Origin: a virus
Direction: 5' to 3' (one strand)
DNA length: 26,851 bases
IMG/VR virus record: IMGVR_UViG_3300043395_000829
Location: 1 to 26,851 of that record
Shown: positions 12,720 to 21,086 of the stretch, one piece after another
Numbering within the stretch: position 1 is the stretch's first letter
Layout of the letters: the number at the start of each line of letters is the position of its first letter
Notes under the pieces: generated by a model
Told to the model about the DNA's origin: nothing
Seen by the model: the letters and a program-made list of their open reading frames with translations, nothing else
The model's database searches: none
Position numbers and translations under genes: made by a program

Positions 12720-13275
12720 AACACCTTTAGGTAAAACGGTAAGAAAGACACTCCCATTAGCAGCAAATCTAATGGGGGTAATGCCATATGTTGGTGGCAT
12801 TGATGCAACATTGCGCGGATTAGCATCAGATGATCCATCAGAAAGAGAAAAAGCAGTTACATATGGTTTGTCGCAAATAGGTGGAAATGCACTGCAGGAT
12901 TATTTAACTGCGCAATTTACTGGTGGTGCTGCTCCATATATTAATCTTGGTATTGATAGTGCATACAATATGTTTGGTGACTACGAGTTAAGAAAACAAA
13001 TTGAAGATGATAATTCAATAGTAAATAACAATCCTGATGCAGTAAATCGAGCAATGTGGTTAAAAATGTATGGCCCATTATTACAACCCATTGCAAAACA
13101 AATCGTAGAAAATCCTATGTATGAAAAAGGATTGACTGGAATTTCTAAATTTGGAGATGCAATAAATACGCCGGTTAAATTTGCAACACCAGCTATACAT
13201 GCATTAGCCGACTTATTTACTGGAAAACCTCAACAAAATAAAATTCCACCGAAAAAACAACCTATTAAAAAGTGA
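12697..13275 (+). CDS. Hypothetical protein with hydrophobic N-terminal half, 192 residues
   Basis: The start overlaps the end of the large gene by 23 bases; ATG 12703 in the same frame is an alternative. Residues about 18-45 (LPLAANLMGVMPYVGGIDAT) and 70-100 (SQIGGNALQDYLTAQFTGGA) are rich in small hydrophobic residues with Gly, as in proteins that can insert into or cross membranes. The C-terminus is basic (KIPPKKQPIKK). No family is recognised. Translational coupling to the 1394-residue protein suggests the two act together, for example as ejection proteins. Confidence 0.68.
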   Translation: MEMQQKSKTPLGKTVRKTLPLAANLMGVMPYVGGIDATLRGLASDDPSEREKAVTYGLSQIGGNALQDYLTAQFTGGAAPYINLGIDSAYNMFGDYELRKQIEDDNSIVNNNPDAVNRAMWLKMYGPLLQPIAKQIVENPMYEKGLTGISKFGDAINTPVKFATPAIHALADLFTGKPQQNKIPPKKQPIKK

Positions 13276-13276
13276 T

Positions 13277-13291
13277 TACTTACAGTATTCT
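13277..13291 (+). promoter_or_regulatory. Candidate late promoter giving a leaderless mRNA
   Basis: TACTTACAGTATTCT matches the promoter motif TACCTACGGTATAAT at 11 of 15 positions. The -10-like TATTCT (13286-13291) ends only five bases before the ATG at 13297, so transcription would start at or next to the start codon. The gene has no ribosome binding site, which fits leaderless translation. This would be the promoter of the packaging and head operon. Confidence 0.4.
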
Positions 13292-13296
13292 AAAGT

Positions 13297-14013
13297 ATGA
13301 GTGAATTACAGAAAGTAAATCAAAGATGCATTGCAACTTTTACCCGGCATGGAGAAAAGCATCAGTGTAAAAGAAATGCGATGGAAGGACATACCTTATG
13401 TGGATTTCATGTATCAAAAGCAACACGTAATATAAATTCACCTACATTTAAAACTGGATTGCATGGGATGAACCGAGAGAGATTTTCATCTGTTGCACCA
13501 AAGCTATTGACAAGAATACGCGAACTACGAGATGATCCTGATTTGTGGTCACTCAAAGATGATGCTGCATATATAACCGCATTACTTGATATACGCGCTG
13601 AAGCAATTAGTGAAGGTATTACAACAGACCACTACATTGAAATTAAGGGTCTAGTCAAAGCACTGAAAACAGAATGGCGCAACAGTAACTTTGAAGAAGT
13701 CGGCAAGCTAATTGAAGCATTAGACACTAGTGTTAGTGAAGGCGCTGATGCAACTAAGGCCTCAGACAGCTTAATAGATTTAATTAAGCAGAGAGCATTT
13801 ATTGTCGAAACGGAACAAAAAATGCTACAGAGTAAATCTTATATCCTCGAAGTTGATCAAGCGTACAGTTTAATTATGCAGGTATTAGATGTCATTAAGA
13901 AAAGCGTAAAAGACGCAGAAGAAATGAACGCAATTAAATCTGGTATTGGAAAACTACTAAGGCAATATCAAGAAGAAGACGTTATTGATGTGGAGGTTGT
14001 AGATGAAGTCTAG
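13297..14013 (+). CDS. Terminase small subunit-like protein, 238 residues
   Basis: The N-terminus has Cys11, Cys24, Cys35 and His38 in RCIATFTRHGEKHQCKRNAM followed by HTLCGFH, a small zinc-knuckle often seen at the start of proteins encoded just before the large terminase in aquatic phages. The rest is helical, with a C-terminal coiled coil (QKMLQSKSYILEVDQAYSLI) and an acidic end (DVIDVEVVDEV). The expected role is recognition of the packaging site and regulation of the large subunit ATPase. The assignment rests on zinc motif, size and position. No ribosome binding site is seen; the mRNA may be leaderless. Confidence 0.75.
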   Translation: MSELQKVNQRCIATFTRHGEKHQCKRNAMEGHTLCGFHVSKATRNINSPTFKTGLHGMNRERFSSVAPKLLTRIRELRDDPDLWSLKDDAAYITALLDIRAEAISEGITTDHYIEIKGLVKALKTEWRNSNFEEVGKLIEALDTSVSEGADATKASDSLIDLIKQRAFIVETEQKMLQSKSYILEVDQAYSLIMQVLDVIKKSVKDAEEMNAIKSGIGKLLRQYQEEDVIDVEVVDEV

Positions 14014-15742
14014 TATTGGCAAATCGCTAACACCTCGCAAATTAAAGCCATTTATACAGTCAGGTAAATCATTATCAGTAAGTTTGCTTCAAGCCCTTGA
14101 AGATGAACTTGACACAACTTTGCAATTAGGCGATTTTGATAGTGGTAAAGCAATACCTATTAATGGCGCAGAGTTAGATTATAAACAGTGGCTGCGGTCT
14201 TATGCTAGGCATGCAGCTAACGCAGATTTAGCAGAACATCATATACGTGCATGGGATTGGGCTGAAAAACTTAAACCCGGCGCGTCAGCTCCAGCGTTAA
14301 TTGAATGTTGGTTTCGCGGTGGAGGTAAATCAACAACTGTTGAACTTATTATCTCTAGATTAGCAGTTAAAGCTACACGCCGGTTTGCTCTGTATGTATG
14401 TCATACACAAGATGCTGCAAATAGGCACGTTAATGATATTGCAAGTGCCATGGAAAAGTGCGGGATTGAACGAGCAGTAAACCAATATGGATTTTCAAAA
14501 GGATGGAGTGCAAGTAAACTCCGTACGGCAAACGGATTCAACGTTCTTGCGTTTGGTTTGGATACCGGCGCTCGCGGTGTCAAGCTTGATCATTTACGTC
14601 CTGACATCATTATTTTTGACGACATTGATGAGCTTGATGACTCTGTTGATAGAGTTGAGAAAAAGATTAAAACGATGACTGCAACAATCCTTCCAGCAAG
14701 AAGTATTGATTGCGCAGTTATATTTGTCCAGAACGCTATTCATAGCAACAGTGTAATGACACGTACTCTGTCTGGCGAAATTGACATGTTGCAAAATCGT
14801 ATTCAATCTCCAAAGGTACCAGCTATATGGGATTTGAAATACGAACCATGTGAGCGTGATAACGGTCGTGTCGGTTATAAGATTACTGGTGGCACTGCTG
14901 CATGGAAACACAAAAGTATAGAGGTCTGCCAAGATGAGATTGACACATTTGGATTAACCTCATTTTTGCGTGAATGCCAACATGAGGTTGGTGTTGGTGG
15001 TAGGTTCTTCCCACAGTTTAAGGAATTTGACAGCGAGGGAAATCCATGGCATGTCGTTGACCATGTCGAAATACAACCTTGGTGGAGATTCTGGGCAAGT
15101 CACGACTACGGTACTGGCGCACCAGCATGTACATTGTTATTTGCATCTGATGAGAGAGAAAATGTATATCTCCTGTCTGAATGGTATGAGGCTGGTCATG
15201 TTAGTTCTAGTCAGGCTAATGAAGTAGCAAAAATGCTTGAGCAGTTTGAATTAGCTACGTGTGTTTCTAAAGAGCGTAATCAATGGGCTACTAAACTTGA
15301 AGCAATTGCATTTGACTGGGCTAATACTTTTCCACCAGCAAAGATAGAAGAACGTATTGGTGAATACCCTGTTGAAGTTTGGTGGAATATGGGATTGCCT
15401 TGTGTTCGCGCAGTCAAGGATCGAAAAGCAGGATGGGCACAAATGAAAGAGATGCTAGATGCATCTGAATTTGTTGCCGGTAAACGCAGACCTAAACTTC
15501 AGATAGTTCGTGGAAAATGCCCAAACATCATCAAGCAGTTGGAAAAAACAATGGCTTCTCCTAGAGATCCAGATGAAATTGACAACGGCACTAAAAACGA
15601 CCACGCAATTGACAGTATGAGGTATGGGGCTATGTGGAGAAAATATCCAGTAGAATGTCCTGAGATTAGATCTGAAAGAATTCGCAATAGAGAAAACATG
15701 CCGAATTGGATGAATGAACGTCAATCAAAGGATTGGATTTAA
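14003..15742 (+). CDS. terL: Terminase large subunit, 579 residues
   Basis: This is the DNA-packaging motor and nuclease. Walker A is RGGGKST (105-111) and Walker B is DIIIFDDIDE (201-210), whose last acidic residue should be catalytic. A C-terminal RNase-H-type nuclease is shown by ASHDYGTG (365-372; Asp368), AFDWAN (436-441; Asp438) and NDHAIDSMRYG (532-542; Asp537). The length is normal. It starts inside the end of the small subunit gene (11-base overlap), so the two subunits should be made in coupled amounts. It acts at the portal vertex to fill the prohead. Confidence 0.95.
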   Translation: MKSSIGKSLTPRKLKPFIQSGKSLSVSLLQALEDELDTTLQLGDFDSGKAIPINGAELDYKQWLRSYARHAANADLAEHHIRAWDWAEKLKPGASAPALIECWFRGGGKSTTVELIISRLAVKATRRFALYVCHTQDAANRHVNDIASAMEKCGIERAVNQYGFSKGWSASKLRTANGFNVLAFGLDTGARGVKLDHLRPDIIIFDDIDELDDSVDRVEKKIKTMTATILPARSIDCAVIFVQNAIHSNSVMTRTLSGEIDMLQNRIQSPKVPAIWDLKYEPCERDNGRVGYKITGGTAAWKHKSIEVCQDEIDTFGLTSFLRECQHEVGVGGRFFPQFKEFDSEGNPWHVVDHVEIQPWWRFWASHDYGTGAPACTLLFASDERENVYLLSEWYEAGHVSSSQANEVAKMLEQFELATCVSKERNQWATKLEAIAFDWANTFPPAKIEERIGEYPVEVWWNMGLPCVRAVKDRKAGWAQMKEMLDASEFVAGKRRPKLQIVRGKCPNIIKQLEKTMASPRDPDEIDNGTKNDHAIDSMRYGAMWRKYPVECPEIRSERIRNRENMPNWMNERQSKDWI

Positions 15743-15879
15743 TGCAAGTTCGAGATGTGGCTGAGGCTTTATTTGGAATTCTTACATTGGTCTGGATGTA
15801 TGAAGTTTTGAAAGAACTGAAGGATCAACGAGTAGAGAAGATAGTAAACGAAATTAAGAAGACAGGTGACTGGTTATGA
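15742..15879 (+). CDS. Small single-span membrane peptide between terL and portal, 45 residues
   Basis: ATG at 15742 overlaps the terL stop (TAATG) and its stop overlaps the portal start (ATGA), so it fills the gap exactly. The sequence has an amphipathic start (MQVRDVAEAL), a hydrophobic helix (LFGILTLVWMY) and a charged helix (EVLKELKDQRVEKIVNEIKK). The perfect fit with both neighbours is good evidence that it is translated. The hydrophobic part is short for a full membrane span, so a membrane-surface or portal-bound peptide is also possible. No family is recognised. Confidence 0.72.
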   Translation: MQVRDVAEALFGILTLVWMYEVLKELKDQRVEKIVNEIKKTGDWL

Positions 15880-18242
15880 GAAAATCGCTTATTGATCCTA
15901 GTAAGTTAGCCAACATGTTACGTGGCGGTGTTCAAAAAGCTGAGATGACAGCGTTTAAAGTTCCTGAGCATCAAGGAACAATAGGCGCACAAAAACTGAA
16001 TAATCCAAAGTTAAATGAATCAGAAAACTTAAATTTAGATCAAGAAGAAAAAGACTGGGAAGTATTACCTGCAGAAACACCTGCGGAAGCAATGAAAGTA
16101 TGTGACTTTGTTAAAGGTCAATTTGAAACTGCACAACGTGCTAGACAAGAAATGGAAACTGAATGGGCACTTTCAGTAGCCTTTTTTGAAGGCCGACAAT
16201 GGTTTAGAATTAACAGTAACGCTCGTAATCTTGTGAGGTTACAAAACCACAAAGAGCCAACACGTTATGTTGTTGTAAACAAAATGCGTCCGCTTATTGA
16301 TGGAGTTGTTGGCAAGCTTACGCAAGGAAGCCCAGACGCTAGTGCTGTGCCACTATCTGAAAATGATCGAGATCGCGCAGCAGCGGATGAGGCCAACTTT
16401 ATCATTAAGCATTACGCGAAGAAGTTTGGACGAGAAACACAACTAAAAGAACGTGTTCGCTGGGCATGCGTATGTGGCACTAGCTATTTAAAGATATTTT
16501 GGGACAGTAATAAAAGTCAAGTTGTTCCACTTTACGATGTTTCTGGTCAGGAAGTAGTTGGCCATAAACAATTCGATGCTGGAGATGTTGTTGAGCAAAT
16601 CCTACCAGCATTTGATGTTTATCTTGATCCTACAGCTAAGCAAGACGATGATGTGCGCTGGCTTATTCATGCAATGGTTAAACCGTTGAGCTGGTTTGTT
16701 GACTCATACGGTGAAATCGGAAAGCGGGTAAAAGCAGATGCACTCACCGGACACAATGCTAGTTATGTGGACAATTATCTTGATGGCGCAGCAGGAAGCG
16801 GATTCGGATACACAAATCCAACACCAGCAAGACAGACAAGTTACGATGCAAGAAAACATGCTGCAACTGTGTACGAATATTGGGAAAAGCCTAGTGCTCT
16901 TTATCCTAAAGGTCGTTACATAGTATCTACGAACTCGCAACTTCTTTATGCTGGTATCTGGCCTTATGAGAAGCGTGACTCATTCCCATTTATTCCCTTG
17001 CGATGGCAACCACGAGCAGGTACTCCATACGGATACAGTCTTGGCTTTGATCTTACGCAGCTACAGTTAATGTACAACAGGCTGTGGTCTAAACTCCTTG
17101 AGCAATTTGAGGGACAAAAAGACTACATCATGGTCGAGCGACTTAGTAAAATTGGTGCAGATGCGTTCGACAATAAGAGTGACACCATTGATGATGCAAA
17201 CCGCGTATACCGAAAAATTTACTATGATCGTGGATCACAACCGCCACAGATTGTAAGGTCTCCGGGTGTCGGCAGTGACATCTTTCCAATACTTCAATTT
17301 ATTGAAAAGGATATGGCAGATGTAGCTGGGTTACATGATGTTAGCCAAGGTATGGCTCAAGCTGGTACACCAGCTGAAGCAGTACGGTTGTTGCAAAAAG
17401 CTGATAACACACAACATTCGTTTGTTCGTGCTGACATAGAAATTAGCAACTATAAAATTAAAGAGTGGGAAGTATCACTCGTACAGCAGTTTGCTATTGT
17501 TCCATTTGTAGGAAATATGCAGGAAGAAAACGCCCCAAGCGACCAACTCAAACAAGGTGTTATGCGCTTTGACGCTATTCGTAACGGTGGCCAGTTTAGG
17601 ATTGTATATGTTCCGGGATCTGCTATGGATGATGGCCCAGAAGCTAGGTTGCAGAAATATGCAACGCTCCGCCAGATGGGAGTATTCGGAGATCCAGCTG
17701 ATCCAGATACAAATAAGTTGTTCATTGAGTTAGTAAATATGCCAGAGGCATCTAAGATCCTCAATCATTTAGAAGAACAACAGAACAAGATTAAGCAAGC
17801 CCAAATGCAACAACAAGAAATGATGCAAGCGCAAATGGAAATGCAAGCTCAGTCTCAGCAACAACAGCAGCCATCATTTGATATAGAAGCTGAGCAAGCA
17901 AAGGCTGAAATAGAAATTGCGAAGAAACGTGCAGAGATTCAGGCAAAGCTAGAGGCAGATATTACTCTGTTGACAGCTAAGGCTGGTCTTGAGTCGCAAG
18001 ATGAGCCAGATGACATGGAATCTGGCTTAGGAAGCACGGGTAGGATGATGGGTATGGGTGAACCACAGCTAAGGCCTCCAATGCCAGAAATGGAAGAAGA
18101 ACTACCTGAAAGGGATATGTTCAATCCAGACGAGGCACGTCAAGCAATTATGCAACGACAACAAGGAGGCGGAATGCCAATGGAGCAAGCCATGCCTATG
18201 GAAGACGTTGGCACAATGCAAGAAAATGAGGGTATATTGTAA
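15876..18242 (+). CDS. Portal protein (P22-type), 788 residues
   Basis: The portal forms the dodecameric ring through which DNA enters and leaves the head. Residues 70-220 (FFEGRQWF, VVNKMRPLIDGVVGKLTQGS, WACVCGTSYLKIFWD) and the later stretch GMAQAGTPAEAVRLLQKAD match the P22-type portal family. Size fits this large class (around 700-800 residues). The C-terminal 160 residues contain a Gln/Met-rich segment (about 628-668) with a long helix, as expected of a portal barrel, then an acidic Met/Pro-rich tail. It directly follows terL and precedes the scaffold and capsid genes. It is usually associated with short-tailed phages. Confidence 0.92.
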   Translation: MRKSLIDPSKLANMLRGGVQKAEMTAFKVPEHQGTIGAQKLNNPKLNESENLNLDQEEKDWEVLPAETPAEAMKVCDFVKGQFETAQRARQEMETEWALSVAFFEGRQWFRINSNARNLVRLQNHKEPTRYVVVNKMRPLIDGVVGKLTQGSPDASAVPLSENDRDRAAADEANFIIKHYAKKFGRETQLKERVRWACVCGTSYLKIFWDSNKSQVVPLYDVSGQEVVGHKQFDAGDVVEQILPAFDVYLDPTAKQDDDVRWLIHAMVKPLSWFVDSYGEIGKRVKADALTGHNASYVDNYLDGAAGSGFGYTNPTPARQTSYDARKHAATVYEYWEKPSALYPKGRYIVSTNSQLLYAGIWPYEKRDSFPFIPLRWQPRAGTPYGYSLGFDLTQLQLMYNRLWSKLLEQFEGQKDYIMVERLSKIGADAFDNKSDTIDDANRVYRKIYYDRGSQPPQIVRSPGVGSDIFPILQFIEKDMADVAGLHDVSQGMAQAGTPAEAVRLLQKADNTQHSFVRADIEISNYKIKEWEVSLVQQFAIVPFVGNMQEENAPSDQLKQGVMRFDAIRNGGQFRIVYVPGSAMDDGPEARLQKYATLRQMGVFGDPADPDTNKLFIELVNMPEASKILNHLEEQQNKIKQAQMQQQEMMQAQMEMQAQSQQQQQPSFDIEAEQAKAEIEIAKKRAEIQAKLEADITLLTAKAGLESQDEPDDMESGLGSTGRMMGMGEPQLRPPMPEMEEELPERDMFNPDEARQAIMQRQQGGGMPMEQAMPMEDVGTMQENEGIL

Positions 18243-19124
18243 ATGTCCGAAGAGATGGTGATGCGAACCGCTGACTCACCAGCAGCGGCGACGGGCGAAA
18301 CAAGCGTTGGTTCTGCACTAATTGATCATGTACGTCAGGCCGCCACTGGCGATAATCAGGAATGGGCGTTAAACGATTCTGAAGGTCAAGCGTATGCAGA
18401 AGCCGATGGTGACGACAATTATGACGAAGAGTGGAATGCTGCTTTAGATCTATATAGCGCTGAAGAAGAAGTTCGTCAGCGACTTATGGATAATCTAGGT
18501 AGAACTGAGCCTGAAGCTGTTCCTTATGAAAGATTCAGGGAAGTTAACGAGCAAGCCAAAGTTGGACGCGAAGTTCAGTCTAAGTATGACCAATGGGCAG
18601 ATGTAATCAGGCAGTTTGAGGAAAATGGTTTTAGCTCAGCTGATGATGTACGGAAAGCACTAGAGGCTCAGCAAGAACAACAGTATGAACAGCAAATTCG
18701 CGATAAATGGTTAGCTGCTCAAAATGATCAGTATCTTGATCCACAATTAGCAGAAGCACAAGCTGAAGCTGAAATCACGAAATACAGATACGAAAAACTA
18801 AATCAGCAAGTCAATGGCGTTTTGATGCAACAGCAGCGAAATGCTGCATTCACAGAATTTCCATATGCTCGTAGAGCCACTCAAATGGTAGACAACCTAA
18901 TGAATGCAGGTATGTCTCCACGTGAAGCTGCTCAACACGTCCATAATCAAGTTGAAGGCCTAATTGAAAGCATGGTGCCTGAGTTGGCAGAAATGGTTGC
19001 TAAGCAACGACGTGCTCCTACTCCAATTAGTACAGCTGATTCAGCTCAACCCGTAGTCCGCCAAACTGAACCTGTTCGCCAGAGTTCAAGTGGCATATTC
19101 TCAAGAATGCTTGGTATTCGATAA
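18243..19124 (+). CDS. Scaffold protein (by position and composition), 293 residues, MLGIR tail
   Basis: It lies between portal and major capsid genes, begins directly after the portal stop, is very acidic in the first 100 residues (AYAEADGDDNYDEEWNAALD), and is Gln-rich and helical from about 110 to 210 (LEAQQEQQYEQQIRDKWLAA). All this is typical of phage scaffolds. Known scaffolds bind the capsid protein through a short basic C-terminal element; here the end is SSGIFSRMLGIR. The same ending occurs in the proteins at 2591, 3389 and 8066, which suggests that they use the same capsid contact. No protease motif is present. Confidence 0.82.
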   Translation: MSEEMVMRTADSPAAATGETSVGSALIDHVRQAATGDNQEWALNDSEGQAYAEADGDDNYDEEWNAALDLYSAEEEVRQRLMDNLGRTEPEAVPYERFREVNEQAKVGREVQSKYDQWADVIRQFEENGFSSADDVRKALEAQQEQQYEQQIRDKWLAAQNDQYLDPQLAEAQAEAEITKYRYEKLNQQVNGVLMQQQRNAAFTEFPYARRATQMVDNLMNAGMSPREAAQHVHNQVEGLIESMVPELAEMVAKQRRAPTPISTADSAQPVVRQTEPVRQSSSGIFSRMLGIR

Positions 19125-19136
19125 AGGAGGCCTTAA

Positions 19137-20207
19137 ATGGCTATTGACTTTAACGGTGCTTTGACCCTTGCAGATCAGGCGATTTTATCGAACGATCCTA
19201 TGGTCAAGGAGATCACCAAATCTCTTCATCAAACGTGGAATGCAGTCAAAGACATCCCATTCTACACATCCCCATCGTTACGCCAGATTGGTCTGCGCTA
19301 CACGAACTCTGGTATTCCGACTCCTACGTGGACTGGAATTAACTCACAGCCACAAGCTGTAAAGGGTAAGCCAAAGTCGTATGAAGAACAGATGTTCTTA
19401 ATGCGCAACATGATTACTGTTGACCACGTTCTTCTTGATCAGCCAGACGCAATTGTTGATCCAGTAGATGCTCAGGTCAAGATGTTCATGGAAGGTTTTG
19501 CGTATGACTTCAATGACAAATTCGTAAACAACGACCCTACGAGTTTAGTTGCTGGTAATACTCCTGACTGTTTCCCCGGACTTAAGTATCGCCTTGACAA
19601 CTGGCAGCAGTTTGATATTGCATCTGACATGAACATTGCATCCAGCGCAAACATTGAATTTGGCAACTTGCTTGCAGCTTCATCTGCAACTGCTGGATCT
19701 GGTGCTGCAAACCGTTTGATGCACGATATCCAAAACCTTTTTGACAACATGTCTGCTCCAGATGGCGATGGAATTGTTCTTTATATGAACGAGCAAACGA
19801 AGCGCCATTTTGAAATGGCTATTCGCGTCATGGGACTTGGTTCTGGTTTTGATACAACTCAAGATAACTTTGACCGTCCTGTAGAACAATTCAAGAACGC
19901 AAAGGTACGCGTTGTGGGACGTAAGGCAGATGGTCTAACTCCTGTCATTCCAACGAACGTAACTGTTTCTTGGCAAGACTCGGCTGGATCAACTGTTTCC
20001 GTTGCAAACGCTACAACCATTTATGCTGTACGTTATGGCAATGGATATCTTGAAGGATGGCAACCAAAGCCGTTAAAGCCTGATTACCTCGGTAAGTCAC
20101 AGGAAAATGGAATTATGCACAATGTCCTATTTGAATGGGGTTGTGGCTTAATGGCACAGAACACTCGCGCTATTGGTCGCTTGGGTGTCCGCATTGCTAA
20201 TCCGTAA
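19137..20207 (+). CDS. Major capsid protein, 356 residues
   Basis: AAGGAGG lies seven bases before the ATG, the strongest ribosome binding site in the head module, as expected for the most abundant virion protein. Length and position after the scaffold fit an HK97-fold capsid subunit. Seen features include an N-terminal helix region (MVKEITKSLHQTWNAVKDIP), an extended loop (YTNSGIPTPTWTGINSQPQA), a central domain with LYMNEQTKRHFEMAIRVMG, and a C-terminal strand-rich end (NTRAIGRLGVRIANP). No N-terminal delta domain is fused, which agrees with a separate scaffold gene. Confidence 0.9.
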   Translation: MAIDFNGALTLADQAILSNDPMVKEITKSLHQTWNAVKDIPFYTSPSLRQIGLRYTNSGIPTPTWTGINSQPQAVKGKPKSYEEQMFLMRNMITVDHVLLDQPDAIVDPVDAQVKMFMEGFAYDFNDKFVNNDPTSLVAGNTPDCFPGLKYRLDNWQQFDIASDMNIASSANIEFGNLLAASSATAGSGAANRLMHDIQNLFDNMSAPDGDGIVLYMNEQTKRHFEMAIRVMGLGSGFDTTQDNFDRPVEQFKNAKVRVVGRKADGLTPVIPTNVTVSWQDSAGSTVSVANATTIYAVRYGNGYLEGWQPKPLKPDYLGKSQENGIMHNVLFEWGCGLMAQNTRAIGRLGVRIANP

Positions 20208-20218
20208 GGAGGATTATT

Positions 20219-21076
20219 ATGGCTAGAGATCTTAAACTTTCGTTTCTATTTGGTGCTGGAACACTTGGTACATCTACCATTGCTGCAGCTCCGGGCGCTG
20301 GTGTTGTAAGTTACTATGGTGGTTTTACACCCGGCGCATCCGCAACATCAGTTGTGTCTTGTCCTATGGCATATGGTGGTTGGTCTAAAACTGCTGTTTT
20401 AGGTCGTCCTCAATATGCTGAAGACACGCCGGATGCTGGTGGAATTATTCTTCCCGGTCAATCTACTCGTAATGACTTGTTTGCAATTGTTGATGCAACA
20501 ATCGCTGCTACTGTAACGTCTCAGACGTTCAGCGTTCAAGCATCAAGTGATTTGACAAACTGGGTAACAATTGGATCTGCTGATACAAACGTACCTACAA
20601 CAACAGTCACTGCTGGTACACCTGCTGTTACAAGTTCTGCTACTACTGCTGGTGTGTTTACAAGCGCAGCTGCACATGGTTTTGCAGTAAATGACATTGT
20701 GTATGTAAGTAATGTTGGTACTGGCACCTATGGGCCAGCTCTAGGGCTTTCAGCTGCTGTTGTTGGACAGATGGCTGAAGTATCCAGCATTCCAAGTACT
20801 ACTACATTTACACTGCGTCCACTTTCTGGCCAACCATTGCCACTGTTAAATCAGAATTTGGTTGTTACTGGAAACTATGCAAGTAACGGTACTGCTACAA
20901 TTCAGTTCACAAGGGTCAACCCAAGTGTTGTAATTGGTCGGCAGTTTACTATTCCAATTGCTCCTACCGCTCGCCCGTACTTACGTTTAGCGTGTACTAG
21001 CAACGGTGCAGCTGGTGGAATTGTACTGGTTCGCGATGCTTACATTGCAAACAGCCGTGTAGGTGCAGTTGTTTAA
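20219..21076 (+). CDS. Probable capsid decoration or minor head protein, 285 residues
   Basis: It follows the capsid gene with an equally strong ribosome binding site (AAGGAGG), so it is probably made in large amounts. The composition is that of an extracellular beta protein, rich in Thr, Ala, Val, Gly and Ser. The stretch TFSVQASSDLTNWVTIGSAD resembles the repeating strand pattern of carbohydrate-binding-like beta sandwiches. After a Thr/Ala linker comes a second beta domain (FTLRPLSGQPLPLLNQNLVV) and an end that returns to the first (FTIPIAPTARPYLRLACTSN). No family name is certain. Decoration of the capsid surface is the likeliest role. Confidence 0.7.
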   Translation: MARDLKLSFLFGAGTLGTSTIAAAPGAGVVSYYGGFTPGASATSVVSCPMAYGGWSKTAVLGRPQYAEDTPDAGGIILPGQSTRNDLFAIVDATIAATVTSQTFSVQASSDLTNWVTIGSADTNVPTTTVTAGTPAVTSSATTAGVFTSAAAHGFAVNDIVYVSNVGTGTYGPALGLSAAVVGQMAEVSSIPSTTTFTLRPLSGQPLPLLNQNLVVTGNYASNGTATIQFTRVNPSVVIGRQFTIPIAPTARPYLRLACTSNGAAGGIVLVRDAYIANSRVGAVV

Positions 21077-21086
21077 GGAATAAATT

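Noticed and set aside
14594-14932. Antisense open frames opposite terL, the large gene and the portal
   Set aside because: They have no ribosome binding sites and lie opposite strongly supported genes; treated as shadows.
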